Made by a program: the position numbers and the translations under genes. The notes below the pieces were generated by a model. It was not told the DNA's origin. It searched no databases and saw nothing but the letters and a program-made list of their open reading frames with translations. From Kribbella antibiotica (GTDB lineage: Bacteria; Actinomycetota; Actinomycetes; Propionibacteriales; Kribbellaceae), in contig NZ_SMKX01000024.1 of the NCBI RefSeq assembly GCF_004349055.1, positions 19,887 through 83,886 on the forward strand: 64,000 bases of DNA, read 5' to 3'. This document shows, one piece after another, positions 24,134 to 33,837 of the stretch; the first letter of the stretch is position 1, and the number at the start of each line of letters is the position of its first letter.

Positions 24134-26266
24134 CTAGCTCGGCGTACGGGAAAGCTTGCTGGGCCACCAGATTTTCTTGCCGATGTCGTGGGCGAGCGCC
24201 GGGACCAGGAGGGAGCGGACGATCGTTGTGTCCAGGAGGACGCCGAAGGCGACCAGGAAGGCGGTTTGGACGAGGAAGAGGATCGGGAGGACGCCCAGGG
24301 CGGAGAAGGTGGCGGCGAGGACTACGCCGGCGGAGGTGATGACGCCGCCGGTGACGGCGAGGCCGGTGAGGATGCCGGGGCGGGTGCCTTGTTCGACGGA
24401 TTCTTCGCGGACGCGGGTCATCAGGAAGATCGAGTAGTCGATGCCTAGGGCAACGAGGAAGACGAAGCCGTAGAGCGGGATGGCGGGGTCGGCGCCGGGG
24501 AAGCCGAAGATGTGGTTGAAGGCGATGGCGCTGACGCCGAGGGTGGCGGCGAACGAGATGACGTTGGCGACGACGAGCAGGATCGCGGCCAGGATCGAGC
24601 GCAGCAGCAGCATCAGGACGAGGAAGATGACGGCGAGTATGGTCGGGATGATCACCCGCAGGTCGCGCTGACTGGCGTCGAGGACGTCGAGGTTGATGGC
24701 GGTGCTGCCGCCGACCAGGACGTCGGGACTGACCTTGTCGAGCTCGGTCCGCAGATGCTCGACCACCTTGGTCGCCGCCGGAGAGTCGGCCTTCACTTTG
24801 AGCGTGGCCTGGACGAGAACCTTGCCGTCGACAACCTTTGGCGGTACGCCGGGAGCCACCGAGGCCGAGGCGTTCGCGACGCCGTCCACCTTGCTGGCAA
24901 TCGCGACCACGGCGTCGGCTTGCGAAGACGGTGTGAGGATCTGGACCGGCGTACCGGCGCCTGCGTCGAAGTGTTTGCCCAGCTCTTCGGTTCCGGTGAC
25001 CGACTCGACCTTGTTCAGGAACAGGTCTTCCTGCGAGATCCCGCTGGCTTTGAAGGTCGGCAGGAACGCGCCGCACGCCAGCAGCGCCAGCGCGCTGATC
25101 ACCCAGACCCGGCGCGGATGCCGCCCGACCAGCCCGGACACGCGGCCCCAGAGTCGCCGCCCACCAACCTGATCGCGCGCATGCACGTGGTCGACGTGGG
25201 GGATCGACGGCCAGAAGATCCGCCGGCCGAACGCCAGCAACAGCGCCGGCAGGAACGTCATCGAAGCAACCAGTGCCCCGAAAATACCGATCGCGCCGAC
25301 CGGGCCGAGCCCCTTTGTGCTGCCGAGCTGCGACAACAGCAGGCACAGCAATCCCAGGATGACGGTCGCCGCGCTGGCCGCGATCGGTTCGATCGAAGCC
25401 CGCCAGGCGATCCGCATGGCGTCGTACTTGCTGGTGTAGTCGTGCAGTTCTTCCTTGTACCGCGAGACGAGGAGCAGTGAATAGTCCGTCGCCGCACCGA
25501 CCACGAGGATGAACAGGATGCCCTGACTCTGCCCGTTCAGCTCCAGTACGCCGTTCTTTGCCAGCGGGTACACGACTGAGGCGGCCAGCGCGAGACCGAA
25601 GACGGCGGTCAGCAGCACGGCGATCGGCAGGATCGGGCTGCGGTAGACGATCAGCAGGATCACGAACATGACTGCGAGCGCGACGCCGAGCAGAATCCCG
25701 TCGATGCCACTGAACGCGACGATGAAGTCGGCGAACACCCCGCCGGGCCCGGTCACGTAGACCTGGAGCCCAGTCGGAGTGAGATCCTGCTTGATCGTGT
25801 TCCGCATCTTGTCGGCGGTGGCGAACAGGACCGTCTCGCCCTCGGCAACGACTTCGCTGGCGCGGTCGCCGTTCAGCTCGACCGTGAGCAGCAACGCCTT
25901 CTTGTCTGCGGACGGTATGACGGTCTTCGGCGCGACCGCGAGGTAGTCGCCGAGTTTCTTGCCGCCGGCGAGCTCCAGCGTCGGGACCTTCGCGAGGAAG
26001 GCCTGCGCCGCCTGAAGATCACCGGGTGTGATTCCACCGTCACGCTCGATCAGAACGAAGTACGGCAGCGCAGTGGAGTCGACGAACTTGGCCGACTCGT
26101 TCGCGACCAGGGTCGACTCGGCTTGTTTCGGGAGGAAGTTGGCGTTGTCGTTCTCCTGGACCTCGCTCAGCTTGCCGACCGTCGGCCCGCCGATCGCGCC
26201 CAGCACCAGCCAGCCGATCAGCACCGCTGCGATCGCGCTCCGCCAAGCCCACCGTTTGTTGTTCAC
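24134..26266 (-). CDS. MMPL/RND-family membrane transporter
   Basis: A 710-residue protein with the two-fold repeat of the RND superfamily: one N-terminal helix, a large external domain, five helices, then the same again. The clustered helices around GVALAVMFVILLIVYRSPI and the terminal block DTTIVRSLLVPAL are typical of MMPL proteins, which export lipids, siderophores or drugs using the proton gradient. GTG 26266 is preferred over an upstream ATG at 26299 because GGAGGGG sits before it, and the upstream residues look like translated leader. It appears monocistronic. Substrate unknown. Confidence 0.9.
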   Translation of the reverse strand: MNNKRWAWRSAIAAVLIGWLVLGAIGGPTVGKLSEVQENDNANFLPKQAESTLVANESAKFVDSTALPYFVLIERDGGITPGDLQAAQAFLAKVPTLELAGGKKLGDYLAVAPKTVIPSADKKALLLTVELNGDRASEVVAEGETVLFATADKMRNTIKQDLTPTGLQVYVTGPGGVFADFIVAFSGIDGILLGVALAVMFVILLIVYRSPILPIAVLLTAVFGLALAASVVYPLAKNGVLELNGQSQGILFILVVGAATDYSLLLVSRYKEELHDYTSKYDAMRIAWRASIEPIAASAATVILGLLCLLLSQLGSTKGLGPVGAIGIFGALVASMTFLPALLLAFGRRIFWPSIPHVDHVHARDQVGGRRLWGRVSGLVGRHPRRVWVISALALLACGAFLPTFKASGISQEDLFLNKVESVTGTEELGKHFDAGAGTPVQILTPSSQADAVVAIASKVDGVANASASVAPGVPPKVVDGKVLVQATLKVKADSPAATKVVEHLRTELDKVSPDVLVGGSTAINLDVLDASQRDLRVIIPTILAVIFLVLMLLLRSILAAILLVVANVISFAATLGVSAIAFNHIFGFPGADPAIPLYGFVFLVALGIDYSIFLMTRVREESVEQGTRPGILTGLAVTGGVITSAGVVLAATFSALGVLPILFLVQTAFLVAFGVLLDTTIVRSLLVPALAHDIGKKIWWPSKLSRTPS

Positions 26267-26355
26267 GGTCAGTTCCCCTCCGCCCGTTGGTAGCCGCACA
26301 GTACCCCGCTTCTCTCACCACCAGTCGGCAGGTGTGCGGGAGCCGTTTCGGCGGC

Positions 26356-26393
26356 GTAACAACGAGATGACCACGTGGAAACACCCCGGTCAT
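26356..26393 (+). promoter_or_regulatory. GlnR-box-like element before narK
   Basis: GTAAC-N6-ATGAC-N6-GAAAC-N6-GTCAT occurs with exact 11-bp periodicity. Actinobacterial GlnR binds alternating GTnAC and GAAAC half-sites separated by 6 bp, so three of four positions fit well. It ends 45 bp before the narK start codon, where GlnR would activate under nitrogen limitation. Confidence 0.6.
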
Positions 26394-26438
26394 AGCGTCC
26401 TGGCCTAATCAGTGAGGTCGGATGAACGGAGACGCACG

Positions 26439-27803
26439 ATGACGCTCGAGGCAGGACCGGGGGTCGCCACAGGCGACGGGACCGGTGCGGTCGGTACGGT
26501 CGAAGCGCCGCGGCGTGGGCGCTGGATCGACGAGTGGGACCCCGAGGACGCGACGTTCTGGGAGTCCAAGGGGCGTGCGGTCGCGCGGCGCAACCTGTGG
26601 CCGTCGATCTTCGCGGAGTTCCTCGGCTTCTCGGTCTGGCAGCTGTGGAGCATCGTCGTGGTGTCGATGCCGAAGGCGGGCTTCGCCTACACCACCGACC
26701 AGTTGTTCTGGCTGGTAGCGCTGCCGAGCCTGGTCGGCGCGACGCTGCGGTTGCCGTACACCTTCGCCGTACCGCGTTTCGGTGGGCGTAACTGGACGAT
26801 TGTTTCGGCGCTGCTGCTGCTGATCCCGACCGGCGGGCTGGCGTTCTTCATCGCTCGGCCGGACACGCCGTTCTGGCTGATGGCGCTGGTCGCAGCGACC
26901 GCGGGCGTCGGCGGCGGCAACTTCGCCAGCAGTATGACCAACATCTCGTTCTTCTACCCCGAGAAGGAGAAGGGCTTCGCGCTCGGCATCAACGCGGCCG
27001 GCGGGAACCTCGGGGTCGCGGTTGTTCAGCTGCTCGTCCCGGTCGTCATCACGATCGGCGCCGGCCTGACGCTGAACCGGGCCGGCCTGCTCTGGCTGCC
27101 GTTCATCCTGCTGGCCGCCGTCGTCGCCTGGCGCGTGATGGCGAACCTCTCCGTCGCGACCTCTTCCTTCCGGGCGTCGATCACTGCGGCCAAGCGTCCG
27201 CACACCTGGATCATCTCGTTCCTCTACATCGGGACCTTCGGCTCGTTCATCGGCTTCTCGGCGGCGTTCCCGCTGCTGATCAAGACGACGTTCCCAGAGA
27301 TCACGGTGGCGCACATCGCCTTCCTCGGCGCGCTGGTCGGCTCGGTCTCGCGACCGTTCGGCGGCAAGCTGGCCGACAAGCTCGGGGGTGCCCGGGTGAC
27401 GGTCTGCGCGTTCGTGGTGATGGGGCTGGGCATCCTGGCCGCGATCGCCGCACTGAAAGCCGGCAGCTTCGCGGGCTTCATGGCCAGCTTCCTGTTCCTC
27501 TTCGTCGCCAGCGGCGCCGCGAACGGATCGACGTACCGGATGATCCCGGCGGTCTTCCGGCTGACCACGCCTGGTGACCCGGGTCGTGCTCGGCGCGAGG
27601 CGGCGGCCTGCATCGGCATCGCTTCGGCCATCGGCGCGTACGGCGGCTTCCTGGTCCCGCGTGGCTTCGCGATGTCGACCAGCAACTTCGGCTCGCTGAT
27701 CCCGGCGCTCTACGTGTTCTGCGGGTTCTATGTGGTCTGCCTCGCGGTCACGTACTTCTGCTACCTGCGCAAGGGTGGCCCGCTCAGCCAGGAGCGCGTG
27801 TGA
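26439..27803 (+). CDS. narK: NarK-type nitrate/nitrite transporter
   Basis: A 454-residue MFS protein with 12 expected membrane helices. Hallmarks of the nitrate/nitrite porter family are the glycine-rich helices: GVGGGNFASSMTNISFFYPE in TM5 and the second nitrate-signature-like region near ASGAANGSTYRMIPAVF. ATG 26439 has GGAG seven bases upstream; an in-frame GTG at 26412 is less likely. It is the first gene of the nitrate assimilation operon and overlaps the nitrate reductase gene by 4 bases (GTGA). Expression is probably under GlnR and NnaR. Confidence 0.93.
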   Translation: MTLEAGPGVATGDGTGAVGTVEAPRRGRWIDEWDPEDATFWESKGRAVARRNLWPSIFAEFLGFSVWQLWSIVVVSMPKAGFAYTTDQLFWLVALPSLVGATLRLPYTFAVPRFGGRNWTIVSALLLLIPTGGLAFFIARPDTPFWLMALVAATAGVGGGNFASSMTNISFFYPEKEKGFALGINAAGGNLGVAVVQLLVPVVITIGAGLTLNRAGLLWLPFILLAAVVAWRVMANLSVATSSFRASITAAKRPHTWIISFLYIGTFGSFIGFSAAFPLLIKTTFPEITVAHIAFLGALVGSVSRPFGGKLADKLGGARVTVCAFVVMGLGILAAIAALKAGSFAGFMASFLFLFVASGAANGSTYRMIPAVFRLTTPGDPGRARREAAACIGIASAIGAYGGFLVPRGFAMSTSNFGSLIPALYVFCGFYVVCLAVTYFCYLRKGGPLSQERV

Positions 27804-29887
27804 CCGCAGTCCCTACGCACTGTCCGTACTGCGCGCTGCAGTGCGCCACCACCTTGCATCCGGTCGCTCGGCCGGGTGCGGTGGAGGTGCGGCCGCGCGG
27901 TACGGGTGGACTGTGCCGGAAGGGCTGGACGGCGGCCGAGGTGCTGACCGTGCCGGACCGGCTCACCACACCGTTGATGCGTGATTCCCAGGGCGACCTG
28001 GTCCCGGTCAGCTGGGATGAGGCTCTGGACTTTGTTGCCGAGCGCATCCTCGAGTTGCAGGCCGCACATGGCCCGGACGTGGTTTCGGTGTTCGGTGGCG
28101 GCGGTCTGACGAACGAGAAGGCCTATGCGCTTGGCAAGTTCGCCAGAGTCGCGCTGCGGACGGCCAACGTCGACTACAACGGCAGGTTCTGTATGTCGTC
28201 CGCCGCCGCGGCAACGAATCGGGCCTTCGGCATCGACCGCGGTCTGCCGTTCCCGCTGGCGGATCTGGAGGGTGCGGACGCCGTACTGCTCGTGGGAAGC
28301 AACATCGCCGACACAATGCCGCCGGCTGTCTCCCACTTGCAGCGTGCCCAGGTGCTGGTCGTGGATCCGCGCCGGTCGGCCACGGCTGCTCTGGATGGCG
28401 CACTGCACCTGCAGGCGACTCCTGGTACGGATCTGGCGCTTGTGCTGGCTTTAACTCACGTTGTCCTGCAGGAGGGTCTTGCGGACACGGAGTATCTGGC
28501 AGAGCGGGTGGACGACGCGGATGCGCTCTACCGCTCGACCTCAGCTTGGTGGCCAGAGCGGGCCGAGCGAGTGACTGGTGTGCCCGCTGCAACGATCAGG
28601 CAGGCTGCGCGGGTACTGGCCGCGGCCGCTCCGGTCCACGGTGGTGCCGGAGCGTTCATCCTGACCGGCCGCGGCGCAGAGCAGCACAGCAAGGGCACTG
28701 ACACTGTGACCGCTTGCATCAACCTCGCACTGGCGCTTGGGCTGCCAGGTCGGCTCGGGAGCGGCTACGGCTGCATCACCGGCCAGGGAAACGGGCAGGG
28801 CGGTCGAGAGCACGGTCAGAAGGCCGACCAGCTGCCCGGCTACCGCAGCATCGCCGACCCGGCCGCACGCGCCCACGTGGCCGCGGTGTGGGGTGTGGAC
28901 CCGGCTGACTTGCCCGGACCGGGTAAGAGCGCGGTTGAGCTGATCAACTCCCTCGGTACGGCGGGTGGCCCGCGCGCGATGCTGGTTCACGGAAGCAACT
29001 TGCTGGTGTCCGCTCCGAATCTCGCATCGGTCCGGGAACGCCTTGCTGCGTTGGACTTGCTGGTCGTAGCAGACGTCGTACCATCTGAGACCGCATTGAT
29101 CGCCGATGTGGTCTTCCCGGTCACGCAGTGGGCTGAAGAGGACGGGACGATGACGTCCCTCGAAGGCCGAGTGCTGCGGCGTAAGGCCGCTGTTGCACCA
29201 CCTGGTGAGGTGCGCAGCGACCTGCACGTGTTCGCCGGTCTCGCCGAACGCCTCGGCTGCACGGCGGCCTTCCCGACCGATCCGGAGGAGGTGTTCGAGG
29301 AGCTGCGGCTGGCCAGCGCAGGTGGTAAGGCGGACTATTCCGGGATCACCTGGGACCGGCTGGATCGTGAAGAGTTGTTCTGGCCAGTGCCTGCTGTGGA
29401 TCACCCGGGAACCCCGCGACTGTTTGCCGACCGCTTCGGTACGCCGGACGGCCGCGCGCATGTGGTCGCGGTCGACCACCGTCCCGTGGCTGACGATCTG
29501 AACGGCGCTGCGCCGATGTACTTGGTGACTGGGCGGCTCCTGCAGCACTACCAGAGTGGTGCGCAGACACGGCGAGTGCCGGAGCTGGCTGAGGCCGAGC
29601 CGGAGGTGTTCGCAGAGATCCACCCGCGCGTCGCTGCGCAGTTGGGGATCGCGGACGGTCGGCCCGTACGGCTGCAGACGGCCCGTGGCTCCATGGTGCT
29701 TACGGCCCGCGTGACAACCGACGTACGGCCGGACACGGTCTTCGTACCGTTCCACTACGGCGGTGCGGGTGCTGTGAACGAGCTGACGAACGACGTGCTC
29801 GATCCGGTATCGCGGATGCCGGAGTTCAAGGCCTGTGCGGTCTCACTGAGCGCTGCGGCGCTCCCGGTGACGGGGGTGTCCGCGTGA
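27800..29887 (+). CDS. nasA: Assimilatory nitrate reductase catalytic subunit (molybdopterin, Fe-S)
   Basis: A 695-residue molybdenum-bis-MGD enzyme. The N-terminal cluster ligands are visible as C8-x2-C11-x3-C15 and C39. The Mo-MGD regions follow (VFGGGGLTNEKAY, YNGRFCMSS with the likely Mo-ligand Cys, ITGQGNGQGGREHGQKAD), and the C-terminal molydopterin dinucleotide-binding beta barrel is at about 575-690 (LVTGRLLQHYQSG, VFVPFHYG). It reduces nitrate to nitrite in the cytoplasm. It lacks the C-terminal [2Fe-2S] domain of longer NasA proteins, but such a domain sits in the next protein. GTG start within the narK stop; its own end overlaps the next gene by 4 bases. Confidence 0.93.
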   Translation: MTAVPTHCPYCALQCATTLHPVARPGAVEVRPRGTGGLCRKGWTAAEVLTVPDRLTTPLMRDSQGDLVPVSWDEALDFVAERILELQAAHGPDVVSVFGGGGLTNEKAYALGKFARVALRTANVDYNGRFCMSSAAAATNRAFGIDRGLPFPLADLEGADAVLLVGSNIADTMPPAVSHLQRAQVLVVDPRRSATAALDGALHLQATPGTDLALVLALTHVVLQEGLADTEYLAERVDDADALYRSTSAWWPERAERVTGVPAATIRQAARVLAAAAPVHGGAGAFILTGRGAEQHSKGTDTVTACINLALALGLPGRLGSGYGCITGQGNGQGGREHGQKADQLPGYRSIADPAARAHVAAVWGVDPADLPGPGKSAVELINSLGTAGGPRAMLVHGSNLLVSAPNLASVRERLAALDLLVVADVVPSETALIADVVFPVTQWAEEDGTMTSLEGRVLRRKAAVAPPGEVRSDLHVFAGLAERLGCTAAFPTDPEEVFEELRLASAGGKADYSGITWDRLDREELFWPVPAVDHPGTPRLFADRFGTPDGRAHVVAVDHRPVADDLNGAAPMYLVTGRLLQHYQSGAQTRRVPELAEAEPEVFAEIHPRVAAQLGIADGRPVRLQTARGSMVLTARVTTDVRPDTVFVPFHYGGAGAVNELTNDVLDPVSRMPEFKACAVSLSAAALPVTGVSA

Positions 29888-32800
29888 AGGTAGTAATCAT
29901 CGGTGGTGGCATGGCCGGACGCCGCTTGGCAGCGCTACTTCCGTCGTACGACGTGACTGTGCTCGGCGACGAGGTGTCGTACAACCGCAGCCGGCTGACC
30001 GAGTACGTCGCCGGCCGGGCCGCCCTGTCGTTCGGTGCCGAGCCAGTGGCGACCGCGGTTGCAGTGGACCGGCTGCGTCGGGTCGTGACGGACTCGACCG
30101 GTGTCGCGCACGCATACGACCACCTGGTCTTCGCCACGGGAGCTGAGCCAGTGCTGCCGGTCTCGCCCGCGGCCGGGGTGCAGGTGCTCCGCACTGCGGC
30201 AGACTCCCAGGCGCTGGTCGATGCAGTCGACCGGGTGCGGCGGGTAGTGGTGCTCGGCGGTGGCGTGCTTGGTGTGGAGACCGCCTGTGCGCTGCGGAGC
30301 CGCGGCGTCGCAGTGACGCTGGTGCACGACGGGGAAACGCTGCTGGACAAGCTGATTCCGCGTTCGGCCGGGCGACGCGTGCTGCGCGCGGTCCGGCAAG
30401 CGGGTGTCGAGGTGCTCCTCAACGCTGAGGTTATCGACACTCCTGGCGCATTCCGGGCGCTGCAATTGGCCAACGGACGCACGGTCTTCGGTGACCTGCT
30501 GGTGGTCACGTGTGGAGTGAAACCGCGGACTGAGTTGGCCACTGGCCTCACGGTCCGGACCGGGATCGTTGTCGACGAGACGCTGACCAGTCCGGATGAT
30601 GCGCGGGTCCACGCCATCGGGGACTGCGCGGAGATCGACGGCGTGGTCACGGGAACCGCGGGCTCGGCCTGGTCGCACGCTGAGACGCTGGCCGCACACC
30701 TGACCGGTACGTCGGCTCCGCTGGGGCCTGAGGTGATTCGGCTGACGGCCGGAGCGCTCGACGTACTGGTGTTGGGAGATCAGTCAGAGCTCGGTGCCGA
30801 GGTGCGGCTCGAGGACGACAGCCGGTGGGTGCGCGCCGTACTGCGGGATGGTGTGGTGCGCTCTGCCGTTGCGGTGGGAGCTCCTGAGGTCGCAGCGGAG
30901 CTGGTGCTGCTGGCTGACCGCGGTACGCCGGTTGTGGCGGATGGGCTGCTCACAGAGACCGCCGTACCGGCGCAGAAGGCCGTTGCTGTTTGTCGCTGTA
31001 ACGGAGTGACGAGGGTCGCGATCGAAGCGGCCTGGCGTGGAGGTGCCGACAGTGTCGCCGGCATCGCCGCCACCACACGGGCGACCACCGGGTGCGGCAG
31101 TTGCACCGGTGCCGTCGGTGACCTGCTTGACCGGTTCCGCCGTGGCGAGACCGAACCAGTTCCGGCCAGGAGGGCGACGATGACAGAGCTGAGCAATGCC
31201 CGGCACGTTGTAGTGGTGGGCGGCGGCATGGTCGCGCACCGGTTGGTGGAGGCGCTGCGGGCGCGTGACACCGACATTCAGTGGCGCATCACCGTGCTGG
31301 CCGAGGAGCCACGCCTTCCGTACGACCGGGTCGCACTGACCAGCTACTTCTCCGGACGCGACCCCCAGGACCTCGCACTGGGCGACCCGGCACTGTGGGA
31401 CGACCCAGCGGTAGTGCTGCGCAAGGGCGTGCAGGTGACTGCTATCGACGTCACTGCGAAGACTGTGAGCACCGCACGCGGTGAGGTGCTGGAGTACGAC
31501 GAGCTGGTGCTGGCGACTGGCTCTTCGGCGTTCGTGCCGCCGGTGAAGAACAGCGATGCCCAGGGCTGTTTCGTGTACCGGACCATCGACGATGTGGCCG
31601 CGCTACGCGTCTACGTCGAGCGTCTGAAGACTGAACGCGACCAGGTCAGTGGGGTCGTTGTTGGTGGCGGTCTGCTCGGGCTGGAGGCCGCCGGTGCACT
31701 GCGAGCGCTCGGTGCAGCCACGACAGTGGTGGAGTTCGCGCCGCGGCTGATGCCTTTGCAGGTCGACGAAGGCGGTGGCTCGGCACTCGCGCGGCTGATC
31801 CGCGGTCTGGACGTTGAGATCATGACGTCGACGGCGACGACCCGGGTGAAGCTCACCACGCAAGGCGCAGCGCGGGCGATGGCTGTGGCCGACGGGCCGG
31901 ACCTGCCGGCCGACGTGGTCGTGTTCGCGACCGGTGTGCGGCCGCGGGACGAGCTGGCCCGGGCCGCGGGTCTGGAGATCGGTGAGCGCGGCGGTGTCGT
32001 GGTCGACGACGCCTGCCGGACGTCGGTGCCTGGTGTCTGGGCGATCGGTGAGGTCGCCTGTATCGAGGGCCGGGTCTGGGGTTTGGTTGCCCCGGGCAAC
32101 ACGATGGCCGAGATCGTCGCGGATCGCCTGCTGGGCGGCTCGGCGACGTTCCCTGGCGCGGACACCTCTACCAAGCTGAAGCTGCTCGGGGTCGATGTAG
32201 CGAGCTTCGGGGACGCGTTCGGCACCACTGAGGGCGCACTGGACATCGTGTACGCCGACCCGGTGGCCGGCGTCTACAAGAAGCTCGTGCTGTCGGATGA
32301 CGCGCGCACGCTGCTCGGCGGCATCCTGGTCGGTGATGCCTCGGCCTACTCGGGGCTGCGGCCCATGGTCGGACGCGAACTCGGTGCTGATCCGGCTGGC
32401 TTCCTGCTGCCGGAGGGCGCCGTACCGGCTCAGTTGGAGCTGCCGGATGACGCACCGGTCTGCTCCTGCAACAACGTGTCGGCCGGGACGATCCGGTGCG
32501 CGGTCCGGGACGAGGGCTGCGGTGATGTGAAGTCGGTGTGCGGCCGTACGAAGGCTGGCACCAGCTGTGGCTCGTGTCTGCCGATTGTGAAGACGCTGGT
32601 GAACAGCGAGCTGGCCAAGGCCGGTGTCGAGGTCAGCAAGGCCCTGTGCGAGCACTTCGCGCTGTCACGCGCTGAGCTGTTCGACGTGGTGCGGGTGACC
32701 GGACTGCGCACCTTCAGCGAGATTGTCGAGCGCCACGGCTCTGGGCGCGGCTGTGACATCTGCAAGCCGGTAGTGGCCTCCATCCTCGCCAGTGTGGACC

Positions 32801-33837
32801 CGGCTGGGCATGTGCTCGACCAGGACCGCGCTCCGCTGCAGGACACCAACGACCACGTCATGGCGAACATGCAGAAGGACGGCACGTACTCCGTCGTCCC
32901 ACGCATCCCTGGTGGTGAGATCACGCCAGAGGGACTCATCACGATCGGTGAGGTGGCACGGGACTTCGGTCTGTACACCAAGATCACCGGTGGGCAGCGC
33001 GTCGACCTGTTCGGTGCACGGATCGAGCAGCTGCCGGCTATCTGGAAGCGGCTCGTCGATGCGGGCTTCGAGTCCGGCCATGCATACGGAAAGGCGCTGC
33101 GCACGGTGAAGTCGTGCGTCGGGTCCACCTGGTGCCGGTACGGCGTTCAGGACTCGGTAGGGATGGCCATTGCGCTGGAGCTGCGCTACCGCGGCCTGCG
33201 GTCGCCGCACAAGCTCAAGCTCGGGGTATCCGGCTGCGCACGGGAGTGTGCCGAGGCACGTGGCAAGGACGTCGGCATCATCGCGACAGAGAAGGGCTGG
33301 AACCTCTACGTCGGCGGCAACGGCGGTATGACGCCCCGGCACGCTGAACTGCTCGCATCTGACCTCTCAGAAGCCGAGCTGGTACAGGCGATCGACCGCT
33401 TCCTCATGTACTACGTCCGGACCGGCGACCGGTTGCAGCGGACCTCGGTGTGGGTGCGGGAGATTGAAGGCGGCCTCGACCACGTGCGGGACGTCGTACT
33501 GAACGACAGCCTCGGTATCGGCGCCGATCTGGACGCAGCGATGGCTGAACACGTCGATGCGTACGTCGACGAGTGGCGGGCGACGCTGAACGACCCGGCG
33601 AAGCTGGCTCGGTTCGTGTCGTTCGTGAACGCACCGGATCAGCCGGACGCCGACCTGCGCTACGTGGTCGAGCGCAACCAGCCCCGCCCGGCCACACCGG
33701 CCGAGCGCGGACAACTGGAGCCGGTGCTGCTCGCCGGTCCCCGATTGGAGGTACGACCCGTGAAGGAGCGAAGCGAGTTCACAGAAAGCAGAGCGTCTAC
33801 CTCATTGGCGCCCGCAGCGAAGCGAGGACGACGATGA
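29884..33837 (+). CDS. nirB: Fusion: FAD/NAD oxidoreductase with [2Fe-2S] domain + NirB nitrite reductase large subunit
   Basis: One uninterrupted frame of 1317 codons. Residues 1-430 are an FAD/NAD-binding reductase (VVIIGGGMAG; VVVLGGGVLGVE) ending in a BFD-type [2Fe-2S] domain with C370-x-C372 and C404-x2-C407, resembling the electron-transfer subunit of assimilatory nitrate reductase. From residue 433 the protein is a full NirB: a second FAD/NAD reductase, BFD cysteines C860, C862, C895, C898, a nitrite/sulfite reductase ferredoxin-like half domain, and siroheme/[4Fe-4S] ligands C1078, C1084, C1118, C1122. NirB reduces nitrite to ammonium. A strong ribosome site precedes an internal ATG at 31180, so NirB may also be made separately. 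The last 25 residues look non-homologous. Confidence 0.92.
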   Translation: MKVVIIGGGMAGRRLAALLPSYDVTVLGDEVSYNRSRLTEYVAGRAALSFGAEPVATAVAVDRLRRVVTDSTGVAHAYDHLVFATGAEPVLPVSPAAGVQVLRTAADSQALVDAVDRVRRVVVLGGGVLGVETACALRSRGVAVTLVHDGETLLDKLIPRSAGRRVLRAVRQAGVEVLLNAEVIDTPGAFRALQLANGRTVFGDLLVVTCGVKPRTELATGLTVRTGIVVDETLTSPDDARVHAIGDCAEIDGVVTGTAGSAWSHAETLAAHLTGTSAPLGPEVIRLTAGALDVLVLGDQSELGAEVRLEDDSRWVRAVLRDGVVRSAVAVGAPEVAAELVLLADRGTPVVADGLLTETAVPAQKAVAVCRCNGVTRVAIEAAWRGGADSVAGIAATTRATTGCGSCTGAVGDLLDRFRRGETEPVPARRATMTELSNARHVVVVGGGMVAHRLVEALRARDTDIQWRITVLAEEPRLPYDRVALTSYFSGRDPQDLALGDPALWDDPAVVLRKGVQVTAIDVTAKTVSTARGEVLEYDELVLATGSSAFVPPVKNSDAQGCFVYRTIDDVAALRVYVERLKTERDQVSGVVVGGGLLGLEAAGALRALGAATTVVEFAPRLMPLQVDEGGGSALARLIRGLDVEIMTSTATTRVKLTTQGAARAMAVADGPDLPADVVVFATGVRPRDELARAAGLEIGERGGVVVDDACRTSVPGVWAIGEVACIEGRVWGLVAPGNTMAEIVADRLLGGSATFPGADTSTKLKLLGVDVASFGDAFGTTEGALDIVYADPVAGVYKKLVLSDDARTLLGGILVGDASAYSGLRPMVGRELGADPAGFLLPEGAVPAQLELPDDAPVCSCNNVSAGTIRCAVRDEGCGDVKSVCGRTKAGTSCGSCLPIVKTLVNSELAKAGVEVSKALCEHFALSRAELFDVVRVTGLRTFSEIVERHGSGRGCDICKPVVASILASVDPAGHVLDQDRAPLQDTNDHVMANMQKDGTYSVVPRIPGGEITPEGLITIGEVARDFGLYTKITGGQRVDLFGARIEQLPAIWKRLVDAGFESGHAYGKALRTVKSCVGSTWCRYGVQDSVGMAIALELRYRGLRSPHKLKLGVSGCARECAEARGKDVGIIATEKGWNLYVGGNGGMTPRHAELLASDLSEAELVQAIDRFLMYYVRTGDRLQRTSVWVREIEGGLDHVRDVVLNDSLGIGADLDAAMAEHVDAYVDEWRATLNDPAKLARFVSFVNAPDQPDADLRYVVERNQPRPATPAERGQLEPVLLAGPRLEVRPVKERSEFTESRASTSLAPAAKRGRR
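31168..31182 (+). promoter_or_regulatory. Internal ribosome binding site and ATG of the NirB part
   Basis: AGGAGG at 31168-31173 is followed, six bases later, by an in-frame ATG at 31180-31182 that starts MTELSNARHVVVVGGGM, the natural N-terminus of NirB. This suggests the two halves were once separate overlapping genes and that an 885-residue NirB can still be initiated here. Confidence 0.7.
33767..33826 (+). repeat. Short direct repeat at the 3' end of nirB
   Basis: AGCGAAGCGAG occurs at 33767-33777 and again at 33816-33826. The two copies encode the basic, Ser/Ala-rich C-terminal extension of NirB and precede the nirD start, with the second supplying part of its ribosome site (GAGGACGACG). 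Origin unknown. Confidence 0.4.
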
